Below are positions 8,313 to 16,285 of a stretch of 64,000 bases of DNA, piece after piece. This DNA comes from Flavobacterium selenitireducens (lineage in GTDB: Bacteria > Bacteroidota > Bacteroidia > Flavobacteriales > Flavobacteriaceae), in contig NZ_JAAVIY010000001.1 of NCBI RefSeq assembly GCF_014748335.1, forward strand, positions 124,001 to 188,000, written 5' to 3'. A program made the translations under genes and the position numbers. The notes beneath the pieces are model-generated. The model had not been told where the DNA came from. It saw only the letters and a list, made by a program, of their open reading frames with translations, and did no database searches. Positions within the stretch are counted from its first letter, which is position 1, and each line of letters begins with the position of its first letter.

Positions 8313-9455
8313 ATGAATTTTAAGTCCAAACTTCCCAATGTCGGGCGCCATATTTTTTCCCACATGACCGCTTTGGCCAACGAATATCACGCGGTAAACC
8401 TCTCCCAGGGTTTTCCCGATTTCGATCCCGATCCCGATTTGTTGAAGTTCGTCGGTGAAGCCTTGTCAAAAAACACCAATCAATACGCGCCTATGCCGGG
8501 CTTGCCGCAACTTCGAATGCAAATTGCCGCGAAAATGAAATCCGGTTACGATCTCGATATCGATTGGGAAAACGAAATTACGATAGGCACTGGCGCAACC
8601 GAAATGATCTTCGCTGCGATCGCGGCGACCGTTTGGCCCGGAGACGAAGTTATTTTGGTCGAGCCTTGTTACGACTGTTACCGCCCGGCTGTAGAAAGCG
8701 TAGGAGGGAAGGCAGTCGTTTACAAAATGAAGGCGCCGGAATTCAGAATAGATTGGAAGGCGATTCGGGAGCTGGTCTCTCCAAAAACCAGGATGATTTG
8801 CCTTTGCACGCCCAATAATCCCACAGGGAAAGTGTTGGACCAATACGATATGGGCCAACTCATGGCAATTACAGCGGGAACCGATATACTGCTGATGTGC
8901 GACGAAGTTTACCAATACATGACCTTTGGCGGCAGGCAGCACCTCAGTCCCTTGCAATTTCCTGGATTGAGGGAACGAACCTTTGCGGCATTCTCGTTTG
9001 GAAAAACCTATCACGTAACGGGTTGGAAAGTGGGTTATTGCGTGGCTCCGGCTGCGCTAACGGCGGAACTCCGGAAAGTGCACCAGAATATGACGTATTG
9101 CACGAGCCATCCGTTCCAGCATGCCATTGCGCACTATATGGAAAAATCTGATAGTCATTTACAGCTGGCGGCTTTTTTTGAACGCAAACGCGATTTGTTC
9201 CTCGAGGCCCTGGGCCAGACGAAGTTCAACGTTCTCGATTGCGATGGCGGCTATTTCCTGTTGTTGGATTATGCGGAGATTTCCGATGAGAACGATTTTG
9301 ATTTTTGCGTACGGCTGATAAAGGAGTTTGGGATTGCGGCCATCCCGGTTTCACATTTGTATTCGGATTTGCACGACGACAGGCTGATCAGGATTTGCTT
9401 CGCGAAGAAAGACGAGACGTTGCTCGAGGCGGCCAGGCGGCTTAAGGCGGTTTGA
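8313..9455 (+). CDS. PLP-dependent aminotransferase, methionine aminotransferase type
   Basis: A 380-residue class I/II aminotransferase. It shows NNPTG (168-172), D197 that pairs with the PLP ring nitrogen, and the Schiff-base lysine K231 in FSFGKTYHVTGWK. Overall it most resembles the YbdL/methionine aminotransferase group (also annotated as kynurenine aminotransferase-like), which converts methionine or aromatic amino acids to oxoacids. The gene is preceded by 205 bases without a visible gene and followed by a strong hairpin at 9516-9556. Confidence 0.85.
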   Translation: MNFKSKLPNVGRHIFSHMTALANEYHAVNLSQGFPDFDPDPDLLKFVGEALSKNTNQYAPMPGLPQLRMQIAAKMKSGYDLDIDWENEITIGTGATEMIFAAIAATVWPGDEVILVEPCYDCYRPAVESVGGKAVVYKMKAPEFRIDWKAIRELVSPKTRMICLCTPNNPTGKVLDQYDMGQLMAITAGTDILLMCDEVYQYMTFGGRQHLSPLQFPGLRERTFAAFSFGKTYHVTGWKVGYCVAPAALTAELRKVHQNMTYCTSHPFQHAIAHYMEKSDSHLQLAAFFERKRDLFLEALGQTKFNVLDCDGGYFLLLDYAEISDENDFDFCVRLIKEFGIAAIPVSHLYSDLHDDRLIRICFAKKDETLLEAARRLKAV

Positions 9456-9515
9456 AAACGATGGATTCCGATGGTGGGTTTCCGGGACGGTGCGCGAGGG
9501 ATGGAAGCGGTTATC

Positions 9516-9556
9516 CTTTGTTTTAAGGGCCGGCGAAGCCGGCCCCTAAAACAAAG
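9516..9556. terminator. Strong GC-rich hairpin, possible terminator or REP-like element
   Basis: Left arm 9516-9534 and right arm 9538-9556 pair over 19 positions with one mismatch around a GAA loop; the core is GGGCCGGC-GAA-GCCGGCCC and the outer stem is A/T rich. It lies 60 bases after the aminotransferase stop and both genes around it run forward. The flanking A/T stem could serve as a terminator on either strand. The rest of 9456-9727 shows no gene. Confidence 0.6.
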
Positions 9557-9727
9557 ATAGAAGCGGACAGCCCGACAGCGGCTAGGGTAAATGCGATCAG
9601 CTTTTGCCTAGCCGGTGACGCGCCCTTGAAAATAAAATTGCAGATCGCCGTCGCCGTACATTAGCACTTTTTTCACACTTTCCCTATCAATAAATCGTAA
9701 CTTCGGGAAAACCTCTAAATCACAACT

Positions 9728-11191
9728 ATGCGACTATCGGTAGAACGAAAGGATGTAAAAGTCTATCCTGACCCGAGACGCGTGATCGCCCGTTATTTTT
9801 TTAACGGTGAAGAACGCGCGGTTTCCCTCTTAAAAAAAATTATGGCGCTCGATACGGAAACGGTCCAGGCCATCATCCTGCCATTGTTGCAGGACTTTTC
9901 AAAACGCCACCGCAACATCACCAAAAAACTTTCTAAACACTGCGAGAAAGTCAAGCCGTATATCATAAAAGCCGGTTTTGATTACAGCCAGCTCAGCGAC
10001 TACCAGAAGTATTTGATTGGGTCTTATTTCACGCATGAATATTCGATCGAATCGGCTGCGTTTTTCAATCCATCGATTATCATCGATCCCGATCAGAGCC
10101 ATCTCGAAGAGGGTCAGCAGCGGTTGCTTATCAGTTTCAGGGCGGTGGGCGAAGGCCATATTTCTTCGGTGGTGTTCCGTCGTGCGATGATCGACAAACA
10201 CAACAACATTATGGTGATTCCGGCGGGAAACTATATTGACGAAGCCGAGAAAATGCACCAGACGATCTACCAGAAAAAACTGTTTCTCAAAAAAGGGGAG
10301 GAGGCGGACATCGATCCTGGTTTTCTCAAGGAAGTGGATGAAAAGCTCGAAGATCGGTTCGATTACGAAAGCCTCAAGAAAATCGTGATCGCCGCACGCG
10401 AAAAGACCGATGACGAGGAGCGCATTGCACAGTACAAGCAGATCCTGGCGTTGTCCGACAGTTATCGCAAAATCAGTTTTTCAAGAGATACCGATATCAG
10501 CGACCGCGTGATTTTCCCGATTTCGGATTTTGAGAGCAAGGGAATCGAGGATGCGCGTTTTGTAAGGTTTATCAAAGAGAACGGCCAAGTCATTTATTAC
10601 GCGACTTATACTGCATACGACGGCGCCCACATCATGCCGAAATTGTTGCAGACGACGGACTTTTACGATTTCAAGACTTCTCCTCTCAACGGTGACGGCG
10701 CCAAGAACAAAAATCTCGCTTTGTTCCCGAGAAAGATCAACGGGAAATTTGCGATGCTCTCGCGTATCGACGGATGGAACAATTACCTGATGTATTCGGA
10801 CAATATCAACATCTGGGACAATCCTGTAAAGATACAGTCACCGGAATATTCGTGGGAATTGGTACAAATCGGAAATTGCGGTTCGCCAATCGAGACGCCT
10901 CACGGCTGGCTTGTGATCACGCACGCGGTCGGGCCGATGCGCCGCTATTGCATTGGAGCATCGCTGTTGGACATCGACAACCCTGAAAAGGAAATAGGCA
11001 GGCTCAAAGAACCGCTGATCATGCCCAATCCCGACGAACGCGAGGGTTATGTGCCTAATGTCGTATACTCGTGTGGCTCATTCGTCCACAATGGCGACCT
11101 GATCATTCCGTATGGACTTAGCGACCACAGCTCGGGATTTGCTTCGGTGAACCTGAATTTACTGTTGGATCGCTTGGTCAAAGGTGGTTGA
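9728..11191 (+). CDS. Glycoside hydrolase family 130 protein
   Basis: The 487-residue protein resembles GH130, enzymes that phosphorolyse or hydrolyse beta-mannosides. The C-terminal two thirds show the five-bladed propeller signature: KGIEDARFVRF, YYATYTAYDG, KNKNLALFPRKINGKFAMLSR, WELVQIGNCGSPIETPHGWL and a late YGLSDHSSGFA. The N-terminal 90 residues are a helical extension found in long GH130 members. Subgroup, and hence phosphorylase versus hydrolase, cannot be decided by eye. No other carbohydrate gene is adjacent; a bidirectional terminator follows. Confidence 0.83.
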   Translation: MRLSVERKDVKVYPDPRRVIARYFFNGEERAVSLLKKIMALDTETVQAIILPLLQDFSKRHRNITKKLSKHCEKVKPYIIKAGFDYSQLSDYQKYLIGSYFTHEYSIESAAFFNPSIIIDPDQSHLEEGQQRLLISFRAVGEGHISSVVFRRAMIDKHNNIMVIPAGNYIDEAEKMHQTIYQKKLFLKKGEEADIDPGFLKEVDEKLEDRFDYESLKKIVIAAREKTDDEERIAQYKQILALSDSYRKISFSRDTDISDRVIFPISDFESKGIEDARFVRFIKENGQVIYYATYTAYDGAHIMPKLLQTTDFYDFKTSPLNGDGAKNKNLALFPRKINGKFAMLSRIDGWNNYLMYSDNINIWDNPVKIQSPEYSWELVQIGNCGSPIETPHGWLVITHAVGPMRRYCIGASLLDIDNPEKEIGRLKEPLIMPNPDEREGYVPNVVYSCGSFVHNGDLIIPYGLSDHSSGFASVNLNLLLDRLVKGG

Positions 11192-11220
11192 CCAGCTGTC
11201 AAATTAAAAATTAGTGCAAA

Positions 11221-11260
11221 AAAAAGCCCCGAGACTTGATCCCGGGGCTTTTCTTATTTT
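11221..11260. terminator. Bidirectional Rho-independent terminator
   Basis: AAAAGCCCCG at 11222-11231 pairs with CGGGGCTTTT at 11243-11252 around an 11-base loop, with A-runs on the left and T-rich sequence on the right. It lies between convergent genes, the GH130 gene and the first small acidic protein, and can stop transcription both ways. Confidence 0.85.
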
Positions 11261-11544
11261 CAGACGTTAAAATCGCCGTCGAATTTTCCTGCTTTATCCA
11301 CTTCTTCATCGGTCGCATTTTTATCGTACGTACGCGTGAAAGTTGGTGTGTGATTGCGGGCATTGTGGTTGGTGGCGGCATTGCTTTGCGCAATCGCGTC
11401 GTTTTGGTCTACGTTGCTGTTTTCTGTATCGTCATATTTGTGAAAGTCGTCCGTATCGTCGAAACTTTCATCTTTGTCGTAAGTTGACGCGTCTTGGTTG
11501 AGTTCCGGGTCGTCGATATTTCTTTTTTTGTCATCTGCATTCAT
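11260..11544 (-). CDS. Small acidic, probably disordered protein
   Basis: A 94-residue protein made largely of Asp, Asn, Lys, Thr and Glu with almost no hydrophobic residues, so it is predicted to be disordered and cytoplasmic. No domain is recognised. It is the first of four similar small hydrophilic genes between 11260 and 12564, all on the minus strand. Such hydrophilic proteins are often linked to stress or desiccation, but that is only an analogy here. Confidence 0.6.
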   Translation of the reverse strand: MNADDKKRNIDDPELNQDASTYDKDESFDDTDDFHKYDDTENSNVDQNDAIAQSNAATNHNARNHTPTFTRTYDKNATDEEVDKAGKFDGDFNV

Positions 11545-11562
11545 GGCTATCGTTTTTTAAGG

Positions 11563-11745
11563 TTAGACGTCGCTTCGTTTAAAGCCGGGCTTGTCGGTTT
11601 GGTTCGGATCGGTATCGGGATCCTCCTGGATTGTTTGGGACTCTCCTTCAGGACGCGGAAAACCGGTCGTGTTCACTTCTGAATCAAGATCGAGATCCGT
11701 TTTGGGAGCGCGCTCATCGTTTTTATTTTGGTTTCGCTTTTCCAT
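11563..11745 (-). CDS. Small hydrophilic, probably disordered protein
   Basis: A 60-residue protein starting at ATG 11745; an in-frame ATG at 11766 is less likely. It is rich in Asp, Glu, Asn, Lys and Pro and contains the segments DLDLDSEVNTTGFPRPEGES and DPDTDPNQTDKPGF. There are no hydrophobic stretches or known domains. It lies 18 bases upstream of the 11260-11544 gene and is probably co-transcribed with it. Confidence 0.55.
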   Translation of the reverse strand: MEKRNQNKNDERAPKTDLDLDSEVNTTGFPRPEGESQTIQEDPDTDPNQTDKPGFKRSDV

Positions 11746-11832
11746 GATATAAGGTTTTATGTTCAAATGTCGGAAACCGGGAAATCAAATCCTTACACCA
11801 TCCGCATTTAGAATTGCACGATTCAGCATCAT

Positions 11833-11857
11833 AAAAAAAACCGCTCATTGAGCGGTT
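11833..11857 (-). terminator. Rho-independent terminator
   Basis: On the minus strand ACCGCTCA pairs with TGAGCGGT with almost no loop, followed by a run of eight T (A-run at 11833-11840 on the plus strand). It is placed right after the stop of the 38-residue membrane peptide gene, which supports that gene being real. Confidence 0.8.
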
Positions 11858-11862
11858 GTAGG

Positions 11863-11979
11863 TTAGAATCTGCCGAGCAGCCAATATACGATGATAAAGA
11901 CGATAATAAAGCCGAAGCATCCGCCTCCTAATTTCTTGGCCGTGAATCCGGCGATGATGGTTTTGAAAAATCCGTTCAT
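11863..11979 (-). CDS. 38-residue membrane peptide
   Basis: The minus strand from ATG 11979 to TAA 11863 encodes 38 residues: a short amphipathic lead with two lysines (KK at 15-16), a GGG hinge, then a 14-residue hydrophobic span (about 22-35) ending in GRF. A terminator follows at once. It is inferred to be a single-pass inner-membrane peptide; I recall similar very short proteins in flavobacteria but give no function. Confidence 0.6.
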   Translation of the reverse strand: MNGFFKTIIAGFTAKKLGGGCFGFIIVFIIVYWLLGRF

Positions 11980-12014
11980 TTTGGTTTGTTATTTAGGTTG
12001 TGGTTTGAGATTCG

Positions 12015-12257
12015 CTATTCCATTCCGTGATCGTTCTTGTGCGGATCGACATTTTGTCGCTTGTCGTCGAATTCGCCCTCGGTCGTCAAACGTCCCTTAG
12101 CATCGTAATTCTCGTCATTGGTCAACGTCTCGTCATGCTCTTTGTACTCGTGTTTGCGAGTGGCGTTGCGAACGTTGTCTGGGTTGCGCTGGTTCGAATG
12201 GTCGTAGTTTTTTTGTCCGTCGTGGCGATTTTGCCCGTCTTTGTTTACAGTTCCCAT
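12015..12257 (-). CDS. Small hydrophilic Asn/Asp/His-rich protein
   Basis: An 80-residue protein with many Asn, Asp, His, Lys and Arg residues and very few hydrophobic ones; it is expected to be disordered. It contains HDGQKNYDHSNQRNPD and ends in DPHKNDHGME. No domain is known. Grouped with the other small hydrophilic genes at 11260, 11563 and 12394. Confidence 0.55.
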   Translation of the reverse strand: MGTVNKDGQNRHDGQKNYDHSNQRNPDNVRNATRKHEYKEHDETLTNDENYDAKGRLTTEGEFDDKRQNVDPHKNDHGME

Positions 12258-12344
12258 AGTAGTTGTGTTTTTTGTTGATATAAAAGTAAGCGAGATCAGC
12301 TGGAAGATGTTATGCAGTTTTCATCAAACCTTTCAACTTTTCGC

Positions 12345-12374
12345 AAAAAAAAGCCGGCCTTTGCGGGCCAGCTT
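12345..12374 (-). terminator. Rho-independent terminator
   Basis: AAGCCGGCC (12351-12359) pairs with GGCCAGCTT (12366-12374) with one mismatch; on the minus strand it is followed by eight T. It lies about 20 bases after the stop of the small gene at 12394-12564. Confidence 0.75.
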
Positions 12375-12393
12375 CTCTCGTGGTTGTTGTTTC

Positions 12394-12564
12394 TTAGCGG
12401 TTGTTATCGTTTAGGAGAGCGAAGTACATCTCGTTCGGATCGTAATCGAGGTCGTAATCCTGCTCGTCGCTGTCTTCCTCGTACCCGTTGTTGATTCGGA
12501 TGATGTTGTCGAAATCTTCGTTTGCGTTGTAATCGATGTCAAAGTTGTTGTAGTTTGTCTCCAT
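12394..12564 (-). CDS. Small very acidic protein
   Basis: A 56-residue protein starting at ATG 12564 (an upstream in-frame start at 12591 is also possible). It is rich in Asp, Asn, Glu and Tyr, with a middle segment EEDSDEQDYDLDYDP and a short semi-hydrophobic MYFALL near the end. No domain is recognised. Followed by its own terminator, so it seems to be a separate unit. Confidence 0.55.
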   Translation of the reverse strand: METNYNNFDIDYNANEDFDNIIRINNGYEEDSDEQDYDLDYDPNEMYFALLNDNNR

Positions 12565-12708
12565 GGTAGTAGCTTTTTGTGTGCTTGACAAAATTGCCGA
12601 AAACGTTTTAGAGATGTCTTACAAAATTTTCACACTGGATTACACAATTTCCGATATCGGTTTACGGAGTTGCGATTTATCCGAAGTTCCGGTAAATCAC
12701 GATTCGCT

Positions 12709-13458
12709 CTAATAGCTTCCGCTCAACAGCCTTCCGCCAATTGGAGCTTTTGCCTCTATCCCGAGTTTCTTCATCATTTCGTATGTCGTGCAGACTGCGG
12801 CAGAAGTGACCGGAATTCCAATCTCTTTTTCCAATAGATCAATTGCTTCGAGCGAAGGCATCTGCACACAGGCCGAGGCGACCAGCACGTCGACGCCGGT
12901 AAGATCGAGTCGTTTGTAGATTTCAAGCAAGTTCATAGGATCCTGTGCGGCGACCTCGAGATTGTCAGGAATTTCAAGCGCGATCGAGTCCACGACTTCA
13001 AAGCCCTGATGTTCGATGTAATCCACGACGAGATCCGTCAACGGACGCATATAGGGCGTGATTACCGCGACTTTTTTTGCGTTCAGCACGTTAAGCCCGT
13101 TTATCAGGGCTCCGGCGCTCGTCACGATTGGCGTCGGAAAGTCATTGGCGATGGTCTCCTGGTGGAGATTAACTTCGGAAACACAGTGATAGCCGCGCCC
13201 CATGCTCATGATGGCCACAAGGCAAGCGTAGCCCATCACGTCTACGTGTGCGTCCGATAACTCCTGTGCGCATTTGAGGCTCATCGCGTCCATCGCTTCC
13301 AATTCCTCTTTCGTCACTTTTTTCATTCGCATCCGGCTCGAATGGAACGTGAAGCGCTCCGGCAAAATGGTTTCACGGGAGCGGAAAAGCGCGGGAATTT
13401 CAGTCTCCATCGTAACGTTCGACGATGGCACGATCTGGCCGATTCGGTATTTTTTCAT
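12709..13458 (-). CDS. Maleate cis-trans isomerase
   Basis: A 249-residue member of the Asp/Glu racemase superfamily, maleate isomerase branch, converting maleate to fumarate. The two catalytic cysteines are visible: C79 in GYACLVAIMSMG and C197 in ASACVQMPSL. PSSNVTMETE at 11-20 is the typical substrate-binding start. It is the last gene of the gentisate unit and would take the maleate formed when the FAH-family enzyme hydrolyses maleylpyruvate, feeding fumarate to the TCA cycle. Confidence 0.82.
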   Translation of the reverse strand: MKKYRIGQIVPSSNVTMETEIPALFRSRETILPERFTFHSSRMRMKKVTKEELEAMDAMSLKCAQELSDAHVDVMGYACLVAIMSMGRGYHCVSEVNLHQETIANDFPTPIVTSAGALINGLNVLNAKKVAVITPYMRPLTDLVVDYIEHQGFEVVDSIALEIPDNLEVAAQDPMNLLEIYKRLDLTGVDVLVASACVQMPSLEAIDLLEKEIGIPVTSAAVCTTYEMMKKLGIEAKAPIGGRLLSGSY

Positions 13459-13645
13459 TTCTAAATTACATTATTTATGCGCCATTCACAGGTTTTCACG
13501 CAGTTCAGGCTGGCGTTCATTCAGTTTGGTAATTGTCCTTTTTTCACAGTTGATGCGTTGATTATCCGTATCAATCGCCTTTCGAGTTACGTTGGATTGA
13601 CTTCCCTTGATTTCCCGGCTCGAAGCGTTGTCGCCCCGGTAACCG

Positions 13646-14563
13646 TCAATCGCGAACCAGTTTCCTGACCGTGTTGACAAGCGTTCCGATTTTTTCCACG
13701 GTCGCTTCCACGACGTCGCCGTCCCACATCCATTCCTGCGGATCGCGGCCGGCACCGACTCCGGCGGGCGTTCCCGTTGCGATGATATCACCGGGCTCAA
13801 GCGTGAACACTTCGCTCAAATCTGCGATAAGCGCCGGAATGTCGAACAACATGAACTTCGTATTCGAGTTTTGTTTCTCAACGCCGTTGACTTGGAGTGA
13901 AAGTTGGAGATCATGAGGGTTATCGATCTCGTCCTTCGTCACTAGAAACGGGCCCATCGGGGCAAACGTATCTTGTCCTTTCGAAACGATCCATTGTCCG
14001 GCACGACGGCAATCGCGGGCCGAAATGTCGTTGATCACCGTATATCCGAAAACATAGTCCATCGCATTTTCACGGCTTATATATTTTGCCTTTTTACCGA
14101 TGATCACCGCGAGTTCGACTTCCCAATCGAGTTGTTTCGTGAGGTTTTCATTGTGGATGATGTCCGTATTGGTGGCCGTTACGGTAGTGGGCGGCTTCGA
14201 AAAGATAACGGGCTTCTGCGGAAGTGCATTGTCCGTATCGAGGGTTCGCGCACTTTCCGCTACGTGTTCGGTATAGTTCAATCCGATGCCGATGATATTC
14301 TTTCGCGGTCTCGGAATCGGGGCCAGCAAAGTAATTTCGTCTTTGGGCAGCGAGCTCGAGGCGATCGTGTTTTCGCTCGACTGTTTGATCGCGTCCTCGA
14401 TTTTCTTGAGTTCGGCACTTCCGCCGTCGATGATGTCGAGAATTGATTTCGGAAATGTGATATTGAGCTTAAAGCCCAGTGTTTCGAGGTCAAGTATGAC
14501 GTCGCCTTGCACGACTCCGACTTTTTGGCCCGAGCCGTTTGTGGTATAAGTAGCTAATTTCAA
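13646..14563 (-). CDS. Fumarylacetoacetase-family acylpyruvate hydrolase
   Basis: The 305-residue protein has the FAH catalytic fold, with metal ligands E148 and E150 (DWEVELAVIIG) and D179 (NDISARD). GIGLNYTEH (92-100) and TGTPAGVGAGRDPQEWMWDGD are the standard flanking motifs. In this context it should hydrolyse maleylpyruvate (or fumarylpyruvate) to pyruvate plus maleate (or fumarate). The neighbouring maleate isomerase favours the maleylpyruvate-to-maleate route, and no glutathione-dependent isomerase is present. Substrate assignment is an inference from context. Confidence 0.82.
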   Translation of the reverse strand: MKLATYTTNGSGQKVGVVQGDVILDLETLGFKLNITFPKSILDIIDGGSAELKKIEDAIKQSSENTIASSSLPKDEITLLAPIPRPRKNIIGIGLNYTEHVAESARTLDTDNALPQKPVIFSKPPTTVTATNTDIIHNENLTKQLDWEVELAVIIGKKAKYISRENAMDYVFGYTVINDISARDCRRAGQWIVSKGQDTFAPMGPFLVTKDEIDNPHDLQLSLQVNGVEKQNSNTKFMLFDIPALIADLSEVFTLEPGDIIATGTPAGVGAGRDPQEWMWDGDVVEATVEKIGTLVNTVRKLVRD

Positions 14564-14671
14564 ATTGATTGTTCATTATTGGTGTGCCATTCGTCGATCG
14601 AAATAGCTTAGCGGTCGAGCGGAAGCCTCACATCGCAAATCGACATCACCATCATTATTAATTATTCATTA

Positions 14672-15037
14672 TTAGTTAGAAACGCAACCTCCGCCAATAA
14701 CCTTCAACTGTCCGCCGAAATCTTTCCAAACCCGTATGTAATGAAATTCTCCCGAGAGCGGCTGCCCCAGCATCGTACCACTTGCGTTGAGTTTTACGTT
14801 CGAGATCGCGCAGTCGCCAATTATCGATATCGGGCCCTGCTCGAAATCTGCTTTTTCAAGGATCATCGCTTTCGACCCGTGGGCGTCGAGATCGGTTTTC
14901 TTATCGACAGTCGCGCCGTTCGGAAGCAGGAAGATCAGCCGGTCGTGTAACAGCCGGTCCAAGTTGTTCACGTCGCTTGACTTCATGGCCTGCAATAAAT
15001 CCTGTTCGGCAATCAAAACACTGTTTATGTCGATCAT
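14672..15037 (-). CDS. NTF2-like (DUF4440) protein
   Basis: A 121-residue protein with the cone-shaped NTF2/SnoaL fold: N-terminal helix AEQDLLQAMKSSDVNNLDRLLHD, then strand segments LIFLLPNGATVDKK and FHYIRVWKDFGGQLKVIGGG. Such proteins are small binding proteins or isomerases. It sits between gentisate dioxygenase and the FAH-family hydrolase in the same orientation, so it likely belongs to the pathway; a role in handling a ring-cleavage product is possible but not shown. Confidence 0.7.
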   Translation of the reverse strand: MIDINSVLIAEQDLLQAMKSSDVNNLDRLLHDRLIFLLPNGATVDKKTDLDAHGSKAMILEKADFEQGPISIIGDCAISNVKLNASGTMLGQPLSGEFHYIRVWKDFGGQLKVIGGGCVSN

Positions 15038-15098
15038 TTGTATTCGTAGTTATCGTAAGTTAGGTTTAGTCAATACCTTAGCCAATTTTGGCAGTGAA

Positions 15099-16214
15099 TC
15101 AGTCGTTGCGCAATAATTGAAATCCATCATTCTCCAAATATTCGCGCTGTTGGAACAGTCCCAAAGCCTCGATTGTAGGCAGGTCGTGAAACGAAAACAG
15201 GCAGGCATCCTCGGTTTGGGACAGGTTGACGTGTTCGTGCCATGCCCAGCTCGGGACACAGAAAATATCGCGTTCCTTCCATTCGTAGCGCCTACCGTCA
15301 ATTATCGAATAACCATGCCCTTTTGCGCATTGATAAACGAAAGACCCGGTGTGTTTGTGCGCTTTGCCTTTAAAACCCGGACGCAGCAATTGCATCGAGG
15401 CACCCATAGTCTGCATGACATGGCCACCGGTAAGCGGATTGGTATAATGCATGCGGATGCCGTCGACCGGGCAATCTTCGGTCACTTTCGCAGCCTCGGT
15501 AAGGGTCGGATACACATCTTTCCAGGCATACTTGAAAAGAGGGGAATACGGCTTGTCCCAATCGTGCGCAGACGGACGCAAACCCGCCCCGGAATAGGAA
15601 ACCGGCAGGAAATTGGTTGGTGCCTTGAGCGGCTGTTTCCCGTCGAACACCGCATAATCGTTCGCTTCCAGAGCGTTGACAAGCGGAATATCGAGGCCAT
15701 CCTGCCAGATACACGTCTTCCCAAGAGGATCGCAACCGTGTTCGTGCCATGCGGAGTTCGGCGTAATCACAAAATCGTTGACTTCGAACGTTACCTTGTT
15801 TCCGTCCACGACCGTATAGCCGCCTTCGCCCTCCATGATGAAACGCAGGGCGGAGGCCCGATGGCGGTGAGCCGATGTGCTCTCTCCCGGTCGCGTCACC
15901 TGTATTCCGGTATACAACCAGCCGACGGCCGCCGAAACGTCACGTCGCTTGTCGTTGACCAGGTAGACGACGCGTCGCCCGGCCTGTTCTGGTGTGACCA
16001 GTTCTGAGGATTTAAGTACAAGCTCGCGCAACTCATCGTACTTCCACAACATAGGAATTGAGTTGGCGCGTGGTTCCCAAGGCTCGATATCGTTGGCAAC
16101 CGTCCACAAAGCGCCGGCTCCGAGCGTTTCCAACTCTTTGTAGTAGGCCTCGAGTTCGGGCGTATCGGTAACGCGGGCGCGGCCTAAAACGTCGTCGGAA
16201 TGTTTTGCGTCCAT
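15099..16214 (-). CDS. Gentisate 1,2-dioxygenase
   Basis: The 371-residue bicupin enzyme cleaves gentisate between C1 and C2 to maleylpyruvate using Fe(II). The N-terminal cupin carries the iron ligands H116 and H118 (TSAHRHRASA) and H157/H159 (AWHEHG); the C-terminal cupin has KAHKHTGSFVY and WAWHEHVN. NDKRRDVSAAVGWLYTGIQ is typical of the family. ATG at 16214 is chosen over 16262 because homolog-like sequence starts there and a promoter motif occupies the space between. It opens the unit gdo - NTF2-like - FAH - maleate isomerase. Confidence 0.92.
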   Translation of the reverse strand: MDAKHSDDVLGRARVTDTPELEAYYKELETLGAGALWTVANDIEPWEPRANSIPMLWKYDELRELVLKSSELVTPEQAGRRVVYLVNDKRRDVSAAVGWLYTGIQVTRPGESTSAHRHRASALRFIMEGEGGYTVVDGNKVTFEVNDFVITPNSAWHEHGCDPLGKTCIWQDGLDIPLVNALEANDYAVFDGKQPLKAPTNFLPVSYSGAGLRPSAHDWDKPYSPLFKYAWKDVYPTLTEAAKVTEDCPVDGIRMHYTNPLTGGHVMQTMGASMQLLRPGFKGKAHKHTGSFVYQCAKGHGYSIIDGRRYEWKERDIFCVPSWAWHEHVNLSQTEDACLFSFHDLPTIEALGLFQQREYLENDGFQLLRND

Positions 16215-16231
16215 AAGAAGATGTTTGTCTC

Positions 16232-16262
16232 CAAACTTACGATTCCTGATGCTACTACGCAA
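16232..16262 (-). promoter_or_regulatory. Candidate promoter of the gentisate unit
   Basis: On the minus strand TTG (16262-16260) is separated by 20 bases from TAAGTTTG (16239-16232), matching the flavobacterial consensus TTG-N(17-23)-TAnnTTTG described for Flavobacterium. Transcription would start a few bases before the gentisate dioxygenase ATG at 16214, leaving a very short leader. Confidence 0.5.
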
Positions 16263-16285
16263 TCGTTTTCTTTAGATTTGCGACA

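Noticed and set aside
15117..16007. A 296-codon plus-strand open frame
   Set aside because: Antisense to gentisate 1,2-dioxygenase, which has full cupin motifs; this frame has none.
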